A DNA stretch of 64,000 nt from Pararhodobacter sp. SW119 (lineage in GTDB: Bacteria > Pseudomonadota > Alphaproteobacteria > Rhodobacterales > Rhodobacteraceae). Under the pieces are notes generated by a model, which made no database searches, was not told where the DNA came from, and saw only the letters and a program-made list of their open reading frames with translations. Below are positions 54,599-63,630 of the stretch, in pieces (position 1 is the first letter of the stretch; the number at the start of each line of letters is the position of its first letter). Location: NCBI RefSeq assembly GCF_017811755.1, contig NZ_JADDJF010000002.1:62001-126000 (forward strand). Direction: 5' to 3'. The translations under genes and the position numbers were made by a program.

Positions 54599-55906
54599 TC
54601 AGAGCATGCTCGGCAGCCAGAGGCCCAGCGGCGGGAAGAAGATCAGGAGTGCCACCGCCAGCAGTTGCAGGCAGATGAACGGCACGCTGGCGCGGTAGAT
54701 GTCGGTCAGCTTTATGTGCGGGGGCGTCACCCCCTTGAGGTAGAAAAGCGCGACGCCGAAGGGCGGCGTGATATAGGCCGACTGCAGGAGCGTCATGAAG
54801 ACGATCGCCCACCACAGCGGGTCGAACCCCATGGTGACGATGATCGGCGACAGGATGGGGGCGGCCAGCATGATGATCGCCATGGTTTCCAGGAACATGC
54901 CGAGGAAGAAGATGAAGGCGATGGCCAAGAGCAGAACGCCCCATTCGCCGCCGGGCATGTTCATGGCGATGTTGACGATCACCCGGTTGCCGCCGATGGC
55001 GGCGAAGACCGCGCTGAAGGCCGCCGCACCGCCGATCATCCAGCCGATCATGCTGGAGACCTTGAGCGTCTGAAAGAGGCTCTCGGTCAGGATCGACAGG
55101 CGGAAGCGGCCGGTGACGATGCTGAAGAGGAGCGCGCCGAAGGCCCCGACGCCGGCCCCTTCGGTCGGGGTGGCGAGGCCCGTCAGGATCGAGCCGACGG
55201 TGGCGACGATCAGGATGCCGGGCAGGATCAGGACGCGCAGCGACACGATCTTCTCGTACCAGCCGACGCGTTCCTCGAGCGGCAGGGGCGGGCAGAAATC
55301 CTTCTGGATATAGGATCTTATCAGGATGTAGAGGCTGAACAGGACAACCAGCAGCAGCCCGACGCTGACCCCCGCCGCGAACAGTTTGCCGACCGACTGG
55401 CCGGTCACCGCGCTGTAGACGATCATCACCAGGCTGGGCGGGATGATCTGGCCCAGCGTGCCGCCCGAGAGGATCGAGCCGAGATTGACGCCCTGATTGT
55501 ACTTGAACTTGGCCATCTGCGGCAGCGCGATGATGCCCAGTCCGATGACCCCCGCCGCGACCACGCCCGAGACCGCGCCGATCATCGCGCCGACCAGCAC
55601 CGTGGCGATCGCGAGCCCGCCGCGCAGGGCGCCCGACCACTTGTAGAAGCAGTCGTAGATGTCGCCGACCAGATCGGATTTCTCCAGCACCATCGCCATG
55701 AAGATGAAGAGAGGTATCGCGATCAGCGGGAAGTTGTTCATCATCCCCCAGATCGCCATGACCACCGTGTTCATGCCGGCCGCACCCCAGAGGAAATAGG
55801 CGAAGCCGAGCGCGATGGCGTAGAGGCCGAAGGAAATGTGCAGACCCAGCCCCAGCGCCAGGAACAGCATCACGAACATCAGAAGCGAGAGAAGGCTGGC
55901 ATCCAT
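54599..55906 (-). CDS. dctM: TRAP transporter large permease DctM
   Basis: A 435-residue permease with about 12 hydrophobic segments and the DctM signatures GVVAAGVIGLGIIALPQM and LGQIIPPSLVMIVYSAVTGQSVGKLF near residues 115-175. The late AYITPPFGVALFYLKGVTPP is also typical. It carries the substrate across the inner membrane with a sodium gradient. It pairs with dctQ 7 bp upstream and dctP further upstream. By operon context the substrate may be hydroxyproline or a related betaine/imino acid. Confidence 0.93.
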   Translation of the reverse strand: MDASLLSLLMFVMLFLALGLGLHISFGLYAIALGFAYFLWGAAGMNTVVMAIWGMMNNFPLIAIPLFIFMAMVLEKSDLVGDIYDCFYKWSGALRGGLAIATVLVGAMIGAVSGVVAAGVIGLGIIALPQMAKFKYNQGVNLGSILSGGTLGQIIPPSLVMIVYSAVTGQSVGKLFAAGVSVGLLLVVLFSLYILIRSYIQKDFCPPLPLEERVGWYEKIVSLRVLILPGILIVATVGSILTGLATPTEGAGVGAFGALLFSIVTGRFRLSILTESLFQTLKVSSMIGWMIGGAAAFSAVFAAIGGNRVIVNIAMNMPGGEWGVLLLAIAFIFFLGMFLETMAIIMLAAPILSPIIVTMGFDPLWWAIVFMTLLQSAYITPPFGVALFYLKGVTPPHIKLTDIYRASVPFICLQLLAVALLIFFPPLGLWLPSML

Positions 55907-55913
55907 GGGCGGC

Positions 55914-56420
55914 TTACTCCTGTGCCTCGGACCGGAAGAGGCGCAGGACCTTCGCGATCTCGGCCAGGGCCTGAAGGCCGATCAGCGTGGCCGAGAGCGG
56001 GATCATCCACTTGTACCACCAGATCTGCGGGTTGAACGGCGTCTGCAGCGCCGAGCGTTCAAGCCGCAGGGTCGACACCCAGGCCGAGCGGGCGCTGAGC
56101 CAGACGATGACGCAGCAGACGGCGACGATGATCAGGAAGCTGAGGATATCGAGCGCGCAGCGCCCGCGCGGGCCGAGGTAGTGCGACAGGACATCGACCC
56201 GCACATGCGCCTGATGCTTGAGCGTGTAGGCACCGCCGAGCATGATCAGCACGCCGTAGAAGAAGAGCGACATCTCGAACGCCCAGTGCACGGCGCCGCC
56301 GAAATAGTAGCGGATGATGACCGAGTAGACGATGGTCGCGATCAGCGGCAGCACGAGGAACGACACGAGGCGCCCCGACCATTCCGAGATCCAGTCAATG
56401 AGGCGGATATATCCATTCAT
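55914..56420 (-). CDS. dctQ: TRAP transporter small permease DctQ
   Basis: A 168-residue protein with four hydrophobic segments. The DctQ family pattern is visible: VIIRYYFGGAVHWAFEMSLFFYG near residues 34-56, HVRVDVLSHYLGPRGR near 73-88, and the final WMIPLSATLIGLQALAE. It partners DctM. It lies 32 bp downstream of the P5C-reductase-like gene on the same strand. Confidence 0.9.
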   Translation of the reverse strand: MNGYIRLIDWISEWSGRLVSFLVLPLIATIVYSVIIRYYFGGAVHWAFEMSLFFYGVLIMLGGAYTLKHQAHVRVDVLSHYLGPRGRCALDILSFLIIVAVCCVIVWLSARSAWVSTLRLERSALQTPFNPQIWWYKWMIPLSATLIGLQALAEIAKVLRLFRSEAQE

Positions 56421-56452
56421 GAAGGGTCCCTTCTGAAAGATCGGCGTCCGGG

Positions 56453-57247
56453 TCAGGTATCGGCCGGGGGCGTGCCGGGGCGGGCCATGCCCGCCAGCAG
56501 CCGCCGGTGGACGTCGTCGAGCCCGGCTTCGAGCGCGGGTTCGATCCCGGTTTGCAGCAGGCGTTCGCGCACCATGAGGTTCAGCCCGCCCGGCGTCGAG
56601 ACATGGTCGAGGCCGGCGTCGAAACCGGGCGCGGTGGCGGCGTGGATGTCGGTATAGAGCGTGCGGGTATAGGCGGTGGCGCGGTCGGGCGCGACGCCGT
56701 GGTCGCGCAGCCAGCCTTCGGCGACATGGCCGACAGTGAGGACCGCCGACAGAAGGCCGGTGATCGACCAGAGGGTCATCAGTTCGGCTTCGCTTTCCAG
56801 CGCCAGCAGGTCGTTGCGCGCGCCGAAGACATGGTCGGCGGCTTCGGTCTGCGGGTAGAGCGGCAGGATCTGCCCGCCGGCGGCGACCGAGGGCATGGCG
56901 AGAAGGCGGCAGGCGGAGGCGGCGCCGGCGGTGAGGGCGCGGAGTTCGTCCAAGCCGATCTCGGCCATCAGGCTGATCACGTGGTGGCGGGGCTCGAGGC
57001 GCAGCGCGGAGAGGACGGCGCGGGCATCAATGGGGCGCAGCGCCACGATCAGGATGTCGCAGTCGCGGGCGATGTCGGCGGGGTCAGCGGGGTGCACGCG
57101 GGTGTCGGCGGACTGCAGGCGGGCGACGCGGTCGGCGCTGCGCCGGGTGACGTGCAGCGCGCGCAGGTCGGGCAGCGCGAGGGCGGCGGTGGCGACCGCC
57201 TCGCCCAGGCGGCCGATGCCGAGGATGCCGATTGTCGTGGTGTTCAT
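56453..57247 (-). CDS. Pyrroline-5-carboxylate reductase-like NAD(P) protein
   Basis: A 264-residue Rossmann protein of the ProC superfamily. The dinucleotide loop GILGIGRLGEAVATAAL is at residues 7-23, VALRPIDARAVL near 69-80 matches the ProC cofactor region, and MPSVAAGG near 119 parallels the MPNTPA motif of P5C reductase. The C-terminal helical dimerisation half has DHVSTPGGLNLMVRERL, close to the ProC TSPGGTT loop. It could reduce an imino acid or be a ProC-like protein of other function. Its place between dctP and dctQ suggests work on the imported compound. GACAG precedes ATG 57247. Confidence 0.8.
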   Translation of the reverse strand: MNTTTIGILGIGRLGEAVATAALALPDLRALHVTRRSADRVARLQSADTRVHPADPADIARDCDILIVALRPIDARAVLSALRLEPRHHVISLMAEIGLDELRALTAGAASACRLLAMPSVAAGGQILPLYPQTEAADHVFGARNDLLALESEAELMTLWSITGLLSAVLTVGHVAEGWLRDHGVAPDRATAYTRTLYTDIHAATAPGFDAGLDHVSTPGGLNLMVRERLLQTGIEPALEAGLDDVHRRLLAGMARPGTPPADT

Positions 57248-57411
57248 CTGTCGTCCCGGGTGGCTTGCCGCAGGTCGCGGTGCGTGGGCGGTGGGGCGGG
57301 GTGCCGGCGACCCTGCGGCGGGTCGCCGGCCCGGAAGGCCCCGGCGGGTGGGGCATCGCCGCCCCTGCCCTGTCCGGTGGGTGCGGGGCTTGACCCCGCA
57401 CCCGCTTCGGA

Positions 57412-58479
57412 TCAGTCGCCCTGGGTCAGCAGGTCGGCCATCTCGTCATGGCCCAGCTCGTCCAGAACCTCGGCGTAGATGCGCACGAATTCGGCGGTCT
57501 GCGGGTTGCGCTCGGCGAATTCGCGGATCACGCGGGCGCCGATCAGGCGGGCCTCGGCGATCTCTTCCTCGGGCAGGTCGATGATCTCGACCCCGCTGTC
57601 GAGCCATTCCTGGCGGGCGCGGTCGGTGCCGATGCCGTAGGCGATGGACGAAAGGTACCGGGCGCGGTCGCGGCAGGTCAGCACGATGGCTTTCAGGTCA
57701 TCGTCCAGCCCGTCCCAGGCGGCGGGGTTGACGATCATGTCCTTGTCGTCGACCGCGCCGGTGTGCATGGCGGGTTCGATGACGTAGCGGGTCACCTCGT
57801 GGAAACCCATTTCCTTGTTCACCAGCCAGTCGTTGAATTCGGCCATGTCGACGGTGCCGAGTTGCAGCGCCTGGTAGATCTCGGTCCCGGTCAGGGTGAC
57901 CGCCGAGGCGCCGAGTTCGTTGTAGAAGGTCGCGCCGATCCCGGCGGCGCGGATGCGCTTGCCCTCGAAATCGGCAAGGCTGCGGACCTCGACGTTGGAG
58001 TTCAGGATCTCGGCGGGGCCGAAGTCGAAGGCGCCGAGGCTGGTCACGCCCTCGCCCTCGTAGGCTTCGGCGACGACGTCGTGCAGACGCTCGGCCCGGT
58101 AGAAGCTTTCGGAGAAGGTGGTGATCGGGTCGCCCGGGCGGCTGCCGGCCAGCGCGAAGACCGGGTTCTTGCCGGCCCAGTAGCCCGGCCAGATCAGGCC
58201 CATCTCGATGATGCCGTCGCGCACGGCGTCCAGCGTGTCGGTCACCGGCAGCAGGACGCCGCCGCCGAAGGCCTGGATTTCCATGCGGCCGCCCGAAGCC
58301 TCGCCCACGCATTCGGCGAAGGGGGTCACGGTGCCGTCGAATCGCGACGTGCCGGGCAGCTGGTGGGTGACGGCGCGCCAGCTGACATCCTGCGCGGCGA
58401 CGGTGCCGGTGACGGCGCCGCCGACGAGAATCGTCGAGGCCAGAAGCAGGGTTTTTCCTGCGGTGGTGATGGTGCTCAT
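57412..58479 (-). CDS. dctP: TRAP transporter solute-binding protein DctP
   Basis: A 355-residue periplasmic receptor. Signal peptide MSTITTAGKTLLLASTILVG with cleavage near VAAQD. The DctP fold is recognisable: GGRMEIQAFGGGVL and LVNKEMGFHEVTRYVIEPAMHTG (the segment just after the conserved substrate region), with FEGKRIRAAGIGATFYNELGA containing the binding Arg. This larger DctP type is shared with receptors for keto/amino-acid-like ligands. First gene of the minus-strand TRAP operon, 164 bp from the next gene; GGAGGG precedes ATG 58479. The dyads at 58681-58701 lie about 200 bp upstream. Confidence 0.9.
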   Translation of the reverse strand: MSTITTAGKTLLLASTILVGGAVTGTVAAQDVSWRAVTHQLPGTSRFDGTVTPFAECVGEASGGRMEIQAFGGGVLLPVTDTLDAVRDGIIEMGLIWPGYWAGKNPVFALAGSRPGDPITTFSESFYRAERLHDVVAEAYEGEGVTSLGAFDFGPAEILNSNVEVRSLADFEGKRIRAAGIGATFYNELGASAVTLTGTEIYQALQLGTVDMAEFNDWLVNKEMGFHEVTRYVIEPAMHTGAVDDKDMIVNPAAWDGLDDDLKAIVLTCRDRARYLSSIAYGIGTDRARQEWLDSGVEIIDLPEEEIAEARLIGARVIREFAERNPQTAEFVRIYAEVLDELGHDEMADLLTQGD

Positions 58480-58855
58480 GTCAAAGTCCCTCCTGTCAGA
58501 GTTGATGGTTTATTGGCGCGAAACGGAAATCCGGGGTCGGGATGCGGCGGGCTGCGGGCGGGTGCCCGGGGTGCCGCGCCGGGGGGCCGTGGCGCAGGGG
58601 TGCGGGCGCGCGTCGAAGGTCGGTTCCGATAACCATGCTGATTCCCCTCGCTCCGGTATGGCGGCGCCTGCCGGGGGTTACTGTACACAATTCGTCGACA
58701 AGATCAACGGCGTCCTTTCGGCCGGTCGCAGCGCCGAAAAAGGCGGCGTTTGGTGCCCCGCACCGCCCCCGCGCCGAGGCCGAGGTTACGGCGGGGCTTG
58801 AAGCCGCCCCGCGCGCCGGGCAGACAAGGGAAGCGCGAAGGCCACGGGGGGTGCG
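58480..58855. other. 376-bp divergent intergenic region between dctP and the agmatinase-family gene
   Basis: No gene is supported here. It holds the promoters of the two divergent operons and a pair of FadR-type dyads at 58681-58701. The part nearest the agmatinase gene (58735-58850) is very GC-rich without clear structure. No terminator or riboswitch pattern was recognised. Confidence 0.7.
58681..58701. promoter_or_regulatory. Tandem FadR-type dyads upstream of the TRAP operon
   Basis: CTGTACACAA (58681-58690) and TCGTCGACAA (58692-58701). The second is a full match to TNGTNNACNA and the first misses only the first base. Centres are 11 bp apart, one helical turn. The second shares GTCGACAA with the operator at 44935-44944, suggesting that the GntR regulator at 44101 also controls this region. 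Confidence 0.62.
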
Positions 58856-59833
58856 ATGAGCGAAAGACGCCTGAACCAGCCGCTGGGCGGCAACGAGATG
58901 CCGCGCTTCGGCGGACCGGCGACGATGATGCGCCTGCCCGCGCGGACGACGGCCGAGGGGTTGGACGCGGCCTTTGTCGGCATCCCGATGGACATCGGCA
59001 CGTCGAACCGGTCGGGCACGCGCCACGGTCCGCGCCAGATCCGCGACGAAAGCCGGATGCTGCGGCCCTACAACATGGCCACCGGCGCCGCGCCCTTCGA
59101 GCAGTTGCAGGTGGCCGATATCGGCGACGTGCCGATCAACACCTTCGATCTGAAGAAATCGGTCGACATCATCACCGCCTTCTACGACGACGTGCTGGGC
59201 CACGGCGCGATCCCGCTGACGCTGGGCGGCGATCACACGCTGACCTGGCCGATCCTGCGCGCGATGCGGAAAAAGCACGGGCCCGTGGCGCTGATCCATG
59301 TCGATGCCCATGCCGACATCAACGAGGCGATGTTCGGCGAGACGGTCGCCCACGGCACCCCCTTCCGCCGCGCCTGGGAGGATGGCTGCCTGATCAACGA
59401 GAAGGTGTTCCAGATCGGCCTGCGCGGCACCGGCTATTCGCCCGAGGATTTCGACTGGGGCCGGCAGCAGGGCTGGACGGTCATCCAGGCCGAGGCCTGC
59501 TGGTATCGATCGATGATCCCGCTGATGGAAAGGATCCGCGACCGGATCGGTGACGCGCCGGTCTATCTGAGCTTCGACATCGACAGCCTGGACCCGGCCT
59601 TTGCCCCCGGCACCGGCACGGTCGAGCCCGGGGGCCTGAACATTTGGCAAGGGCTGGAGATCGTGCGAGGCTGTACCGGGCTGAACCTTGTGGGGGGCGA
59701 CCTGGTCGAGGTGTCGCCGCCCTACGACCCGTCGGGCAACACGGCGTTGATCGGCGCCAACCTGCTATACGAGATGCTGTGCGTGCTGCCCGGGGTGGAA
59801 CAGAAAACCGTAGTCGAACAGGGAGACTGGTAA
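58856..59833 (+). CDS. speB: Agmatinase-family ureohydrolase
   Basis: A 325-residue ureohydrolase. The manganese ligands are visible: GGDHTLTWP near residues 123-131, HVDAHADIN near 149-157, and SFDIDSLDPAFAPGTGT near 240-256. RSGTRHGPRQIRDES near 57-71 is typical of agmatinase and guanidinobutyrase/guanidinopropionase rather than arginase. It releases urea from a guanidino compound. TAA overlaps ATG of the binding-protein gene (TAATG), tying it to the polyamine-type ABC transporter. GGGGGGTGCG precedes ATG 58856. The exact substrate cannot be distinguished by eye. Confidence 0.88.
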   Translation: MSERRLNQPLGGNEMPRFGGPATMMRLPARTTAEGLDAAFVGIPMDIGTSNRSGTRHGPRQIRDESRMLRPYNMATGAAPFEQLQVADIGDVPINTFDLKKSVDIITAFYDDVLGHGAIPLTLGGDHTLTWPILRAMRKKHGPVALIHVDAHADINEAMFGETVAHGTPFRRAWEDGCLINEKVFQIGLRGTGYSPEDFDWGRQQGWTVIQAEACWYRSMIPLMERIRDRIGDAPVYLSFDIDSLDPAFAPGTGTVEPGGLNIWQGLEIVRGCTGLNLVGGDLVEVSPPYDPSGNTALIGANLLYEMLCVLPGVEQKTVVEQGDW

Positions 59834-60900
59834 TGAAAAGACGTAGCTTCATCGCAACCGGGGCGGCGACCGGGCTGGGCCTGATGGCCGCGCCCGCGAT
59901 CCTGCGCGCGCAGTCGGCGCCGCTGCGGGTCGGCACCTATGGCGGCTATTTCGAGGACAGCTTCAACGAGCACATCTTTCCCGATTTCACCGCCGAGACC
60001 GGGATCGAGGTCGAATCGATCGGCACGCCCACGGGCGAGGCCTGGCTGGTACAGTTGCAGCAGGCGGCGCGCGCCGGTCAGGCGCCGGCGGATGTGTCGA
60101 TGATGGCGCAGGTCGCGCGCATCCGGGGCGAGCGCGCGGGATTGTGGGCGGAGTTGGACCCCGCGGCGGTGCCCAACCGCGAGAACCTGCCCGGGCATTT
60201 CGTCCACGAATATGAGGACGGGCGGTTCTACGGCACCGGGGCGGTCAGCTGGTACATCACCCTGGTCACCAATACCGAGGTCTACCCCGAGGCGCCGACA
60301 AGCTGGACCGCGCTCTGGGACGAGGAGAACCGCGACCGGCTGGGGCTGCTGGCGCTGGCGTCGAATTCGTTCCTGCTGGAGATCACCGCGGCCACGCATT
60401 TCGGCGGCACCGACATCCTGGCGACCGAAGAGGGCGTGATGGAGGTGCTGGACAAGCTGGCCGAGGTGCGGCCCAACGTCCGGCTCTGGTATCGCGACGA
60501 GGGGCAGTTCCAGCAGGCGCTGCAATCGGGCGAGATCCCGATGGGGCAGTATTACCACGACGTGACGGGACTGGCCGCGGCGGACGGGCAGCCCGTGCGC
60601 TCGACCTTCCCCGAGGAGGGCGCGGTGCTCGATTCCGGGTCCTGGGTGGTGTCATCGGCGTCATCCGCCATCGACCGCGCGCAGGAGTTCATCGACTACA
60701 TGGCGCGGCCGGACGTGCAGGCAAAGCTCGCGCGCTTCGTCGGCACGGCGCCGACGGTGAACCGGGAGTTGACCGATCTTTCGGACGAGGAATTCGGCGC
60801 GGTGGCGTCGGACCTGCCGCCGATCCTGCCCTATTACGACCTCTATGTGGATCGGTCGGACTGGGTGAACCAGCGTTGGGCCGAGATGATCACCGGCTGA
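59833..60900 (+). CDS. PotD/spermidine-putrescine-type ABC solute-binding protein
   Basis: A 355-residue exported receptor. The N-terminus MKRRSFIATGAATGLGLMAA is a twin-arginine-like signal (KRRSF), cleaved near LRAQSAP. The mature part has VGTYGGYFEDSFNEHIFPDFTAETGI and the family's YGTGAVSWYITLVTNTEVYPE segment. It would bind a polyamine or guanidino compound and deliver it to the ABC permeases encoded downstream. The start overlaps the ureohydrolase stop, supporting a shared substrate. Confidence 0.9.
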   Translation: MKRRSFIATGAATGLGLMAAPAILRAQSAPLRVGTYGGYFEDSFNEHIFPDFTAETGIEVESIGTPTGEAWLVQLQQAARAGQAPADVSMMAQVARIRGERAGLWAELDPAAVPNRENLPGHFVHEYEDGRFYGTGAVSWYITLVTNTEVYPEAPTSWTALWDEENRDRLGLLALASNSFLLEITAATHFGGTDILATEEGVMEVLDKLAEVRPNVRLWYRDEGQFQQALQSGEIPMGQYYHDVTGLAAADGQPVRSTFPEEGAVLDSGSWVVSSASSAIDRAQEFIDYMARPDVQAKLARFVGTAPTVNRELTDLSDEEFGAVASDLPPILPYYDLYVDRSDWVNQRWAEMITG

Positions 60901-60953
60901 TCGCGCGGCCGGCCCGGATGTGCCCCCGGGGCCGGCCCTTTCGGGATGCACGC

Positions 60954-61988
60954 ATGACCGAGCTGACGCTGCGCGGGCTGACCAAGCGCTTCGGGTCGCT
61001 GACCGCGGTCGAGGACGTGACGCTGGAGATACCCAACGGCCGGTTCGTCTGCCTGCTGGGCCCGTCGGGTTGCGGCAAGACCACGCTTCTGCGCCTGATC
61101 GCGGGGCTGGAGGAACCCAGCGCCGGGCAGGTGCTGGTCGGCGGGCAGGACCAGACGCGGGTGCCCACGCACAAGCGCGACTTCGGCATGGTGTTCCAGT
61201 CGCTGGCGCTGTTTCCGCATCTGACGGTGGCCGAGAATGTCGCCTATCCGCTGGCGATCCGCGGGGTGGACCGCGCGAGCCGGCGCAAGCGCGCGACCGA
61301 ATTGCTGGATCTGGTGCGGCTGCCCGATGTCGGCGACCGGCGCATCCACCAGCTCTCGGGCGGGCAGCGACAGCGTGTCGCCATCGCCCGCGGGCTGGCG
61401 ATCGATCCGAAGGTGTTTCTGCTCGACGAGCCCTTGTCGGCGCTGGACGCCAACCTGCGCGAGCACATGCAGGTCGAGTTGCGCCAGTTGCAGGAGCGGC
61501 TGGGCGTGACCACCGTGGTCGTCACCCACGACCAGAAGGAGGCGCTGACCATGGCCGACGTGCTGATCGTCATGGACAAGGGCCGGGTGCAGCAGATGGG
61601 CGCGCCGATGGACCTTTACCGCGACCCGGCCAACGCCTTTGTCGCGGGCTTCATCGGGTCGACCAACCTGATCCCCTGCCGGCTGGCGGGGCGCGCGGTC
61701 GAACTGGCCGGCACGCGGATCGAGTTGGCCGAGGGCGACCGGGTGAAATGCGCGGACGGCGACGCGGTGCTGTCGGTGCGCCCCGAGGACGTGCGCTTTG
61801 CCGAGGCGGGCCTGCTCGCGCGCGTGACCTTCATCCGCGATCTGGGCGAAAGCGTGCAATTCACGCTGGATCTGGACGGGCGCGAGGTGAGCGCGTTGTT
61901 TGCGCCACGCGAGCGCCCGGGGGTGGGTCTGGGCGACAGCGTGCATCTGGCCTTCGAGCCCGGTCAGCGGGTGGTGCTGGCGCCATGA
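60954..61988 (+). CDS. potA: PotA-type ABC transporter ATPase
   Basis: A 344-residue ATPase with an OB-fold (TOBE) tail. Walker A GPSGCGKTT near residues 36-44, Q-loop MVFQSLALFPHLTV near 81, signature LSGGQRQRVAIARG near 135-148, Walker B VFLLDEPLSALD near 155-166, H-loop VVTHDQKEA near 191. The C-terminal part (about 240-344) is the regulatory TOBE domain seen in PotA/MalK. ATG 60954 is the only start that preserves the N-terminal strand; it lies 53 bp after the binding-protein stop and overlaps the permease gene by 4 bp. Confidence 0.94.
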   Translation: MTELTLRGLTKRFGSLTAVEDVTLEIPNGRFVCLLGPSGCGKTTLLRLIAGLEEPSAGQVLVGGQDQTRVPTHKRDFGMVFQSLALFPHLTVAENVAYPLAIRGVDRASRRKRATELLDLVRLPDVGDRRIHQLSGGQRQRVAIARGLAIDPKVFLLDEPLSALDANLREHMQVELRQLQERLGVTTVVVTHDQKEALTMADVLIVMDKGRVQQMGAPMDLYRDPANAFVAGFIGSTNLIPCRLAGRAVELAGTRIELAEGDRVKCADGDAVLSVRPEDVRFAEAGLLARVTFIRDLGESVQFTLDLDGREVSALFAPRERPGVGLGDSVHLAFEPGQRVVLAP

Positions 61989-62839
61989 GCGCGGGTGTGG
62001 GCCGGACGACGCCGGGCTGGCTGGGGGCGATCCCGGCGGTGTGGCTGGCGGTGCTGTTCCTGATCCCCTTCGCGATCATGCTGTCGGTCAGCGTGGCGCA
62101 GCGCGTGCCCGGCGGGTTTTTCGAGCCGGGGTTCGAACTGGCAAGCTATGCGCGGCTTTTCACCGCGTTCTTCGGGCGCATCCTGCTGACCTCGGTGCTG
62201 ATCGCCGGGGGCGCGGCGCTGATCTGCGTGGCGCTGGCGTTTCCGTTCACGGTGATCCTGGCGGGGATGCGGCGGCGCGCGCAGACGCTGGTGCTGGTCA
62301 TGCTGCTGGCGGTGCTGTCGCTGTCCGAGGTGATCATCGGGTTTTCGCTTTCGACGCTGCTGTCGCGGACGGCGGGGGTCGGCAACCTCTTTGCCGCGCT
62401 GGGGCTGACCGAGACCTCGCAGGCCTATACGCCGGGGCTGTTCGCGCTGATGGCGGGGCTGTGCTATCTGGGCTTTCCCTATGCGGTGCTGGTGCTTTAC
62501 CCGCCGGTGTCGCGCTTGGATCCCGAACTGGGCGAGGCGGCGCGTTCGATGGGCGCCTCGCCCTTGCGCGGGTTCCTGACGGTGACCGTGCCGGTCTTGC
62601 GCGCGCCGATCCTGGGGGCGCTGATCCTGGTCTTCGTCTTCACTTTGGGCGCTTATCTGCTGCCGCAACTGCTGGGCCGGCCGCGGCACTGGACGCTGTC
62701 GGTGCATATCACCGACCAGGCGATCTTTCAGTCCAACCTGCCGCTGGCGGCGGCGATGGCGGTGGTGCTGCTGCTGGTCGCGCTGGCGATGGTCGGGCTG
62801 GCGCTGCTGCTGGGCCGGCAGCGGGAGGCGGGCGCATGA
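61985..62839 (+). CDS. potB: PotB-type ABC transporter permease
   Basis: A 284-residue permease with six hydrophobic segments. The EAA loop for ATPase contact is LGEAARSMGASPLRGFLTVTVP near residues 182-203. Overlaps the ATPase and second permease genes by 4 bp each, indicating a translationally coupled operon. Forms the membrane channel with the PotC-type subunit. Confidence 0.93.
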   Translation: MSAGVGRTTPGWLGAIPAVWLAVLFLIPFAIMLSVSVAQRVPGGFFEPGFELASYARLFTAFFGRILLTSVLIAGGAALICVALAFPFTVILAGMRRRAQTLVLVMLLAVLSLSEVIIGFSLSTLLSRTAGVGNLFAALGLTETSQAYTPGLFALMAGLCYLGFPYAVLVLYPPVSRLDPELGEAARSMGASPLRGFLTVTVPVLRAPILGALILVFVFTLGAYLLPQLLGRPRHWTLSVHITDQAIFQSNLPLAAAMAVVLLLVALAMVGLALLLGRQREAGA

Positions 62840-63630
62840 GGTCGCTGGGCGCGCTTTACGTGATCGCGATCCTGCTCTTGCTGGCCGCACCGCTGGTCGT
62901 GGTCACCGGCGTGTCGCTGAACGGCGGGCAGAGCCTGAACTTTCCGCCGCAGGACATGTCGCTGCGCTGGTACGGGGCGCTTTTCCAGCAGCCCGACTGG
63001 CTGGGACCCCTGCGCAATTCGGTGCTGATCGCGGCGCTGGCGAGCCTGCTGGCGGTCGCGGTGGCGCTGCCGCTGGCGCTGCATGTCTGGGCGCGCGGCG
63101 GCTGGCTGGGGCGCGCGCTCTATACGCTGGGGGTGGCGCCCTTCATGCTGCCGCCGGTGATCACGGCGCTGGGGTTTCTGGTCTTCTGGATCTCGCTGGG
63201 CATGTACGGGCAGTTCAGCGCGACGGTGGTGTCGCACGCGGTCTTTCTGGTGACGCTGCCGGTGGTCACGATCTCGCTGGGTCTGCAGGCCATCGATCCT
63301 GCGCTGATCGAGGCCGCGCGGGTGATGGGGGCGCCGCGCGCAAAAGTGCTGCGCACGGTCGTGCTGCCGCTTATCGTGCCCTACATGATCTCGGGCTATG
63401 CGTTTGCCTTCGTCCTCAGCCTGAACGAATACATCATCGCCTACATGGTCGCGGGCTTCACGGTGGAGACGTTGCCGATCAAGATCTTCAACAGCCTGCG
63501 CTACGGCTACACGCCGATCATGGGGGTGGTGTCGGTGCTGTTCGTCGCCATCGCGGTCGCGGTCTTCGGGCTGATCGGGCGGTACGGCAACCTGCCAAGG
63601 CTGCTGGGTGCGGAAAGGGTGCGGGAATGA
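62836..63630 (+). CDS. potC: PotC-type ABC transporter permease
   Basis: A 264-residue permease with six hydrophobic segments. The EAA loop reads LIEAARVMGAPRAKVLRTVVLP near residues 157-178, and the family segment FVLSLNEYIIAYMVAGFTVETLP follows. It completes the polyamine-type transporter. Overlaps the PotB-type and nitrilase-family genes by 4 bp. Confidence 0.93.
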   Translation: MRSLGALYVIAILLLLAAPLVVVTGVSLNGGQSLNFPPQDMSLRWYGALFQQPDWLGPLRNSVLIAALASLLAVAVALPLALHVWARGGWLGRALYTLGVAPFMLPPVITALGFLVFWISLGMYGQFSATVVSHAVFLVTLPVVTISLGLQAIDPALIEAARVMGAPRAKVLRTVVLPLIVPYMISGYAFAFVLSLNEYIIAYMVAGFTVETLPIKIFNSLRYGYTPIMGVVSVLFVAIAVAVFGLIGRYGNLPRLLGAERVRE

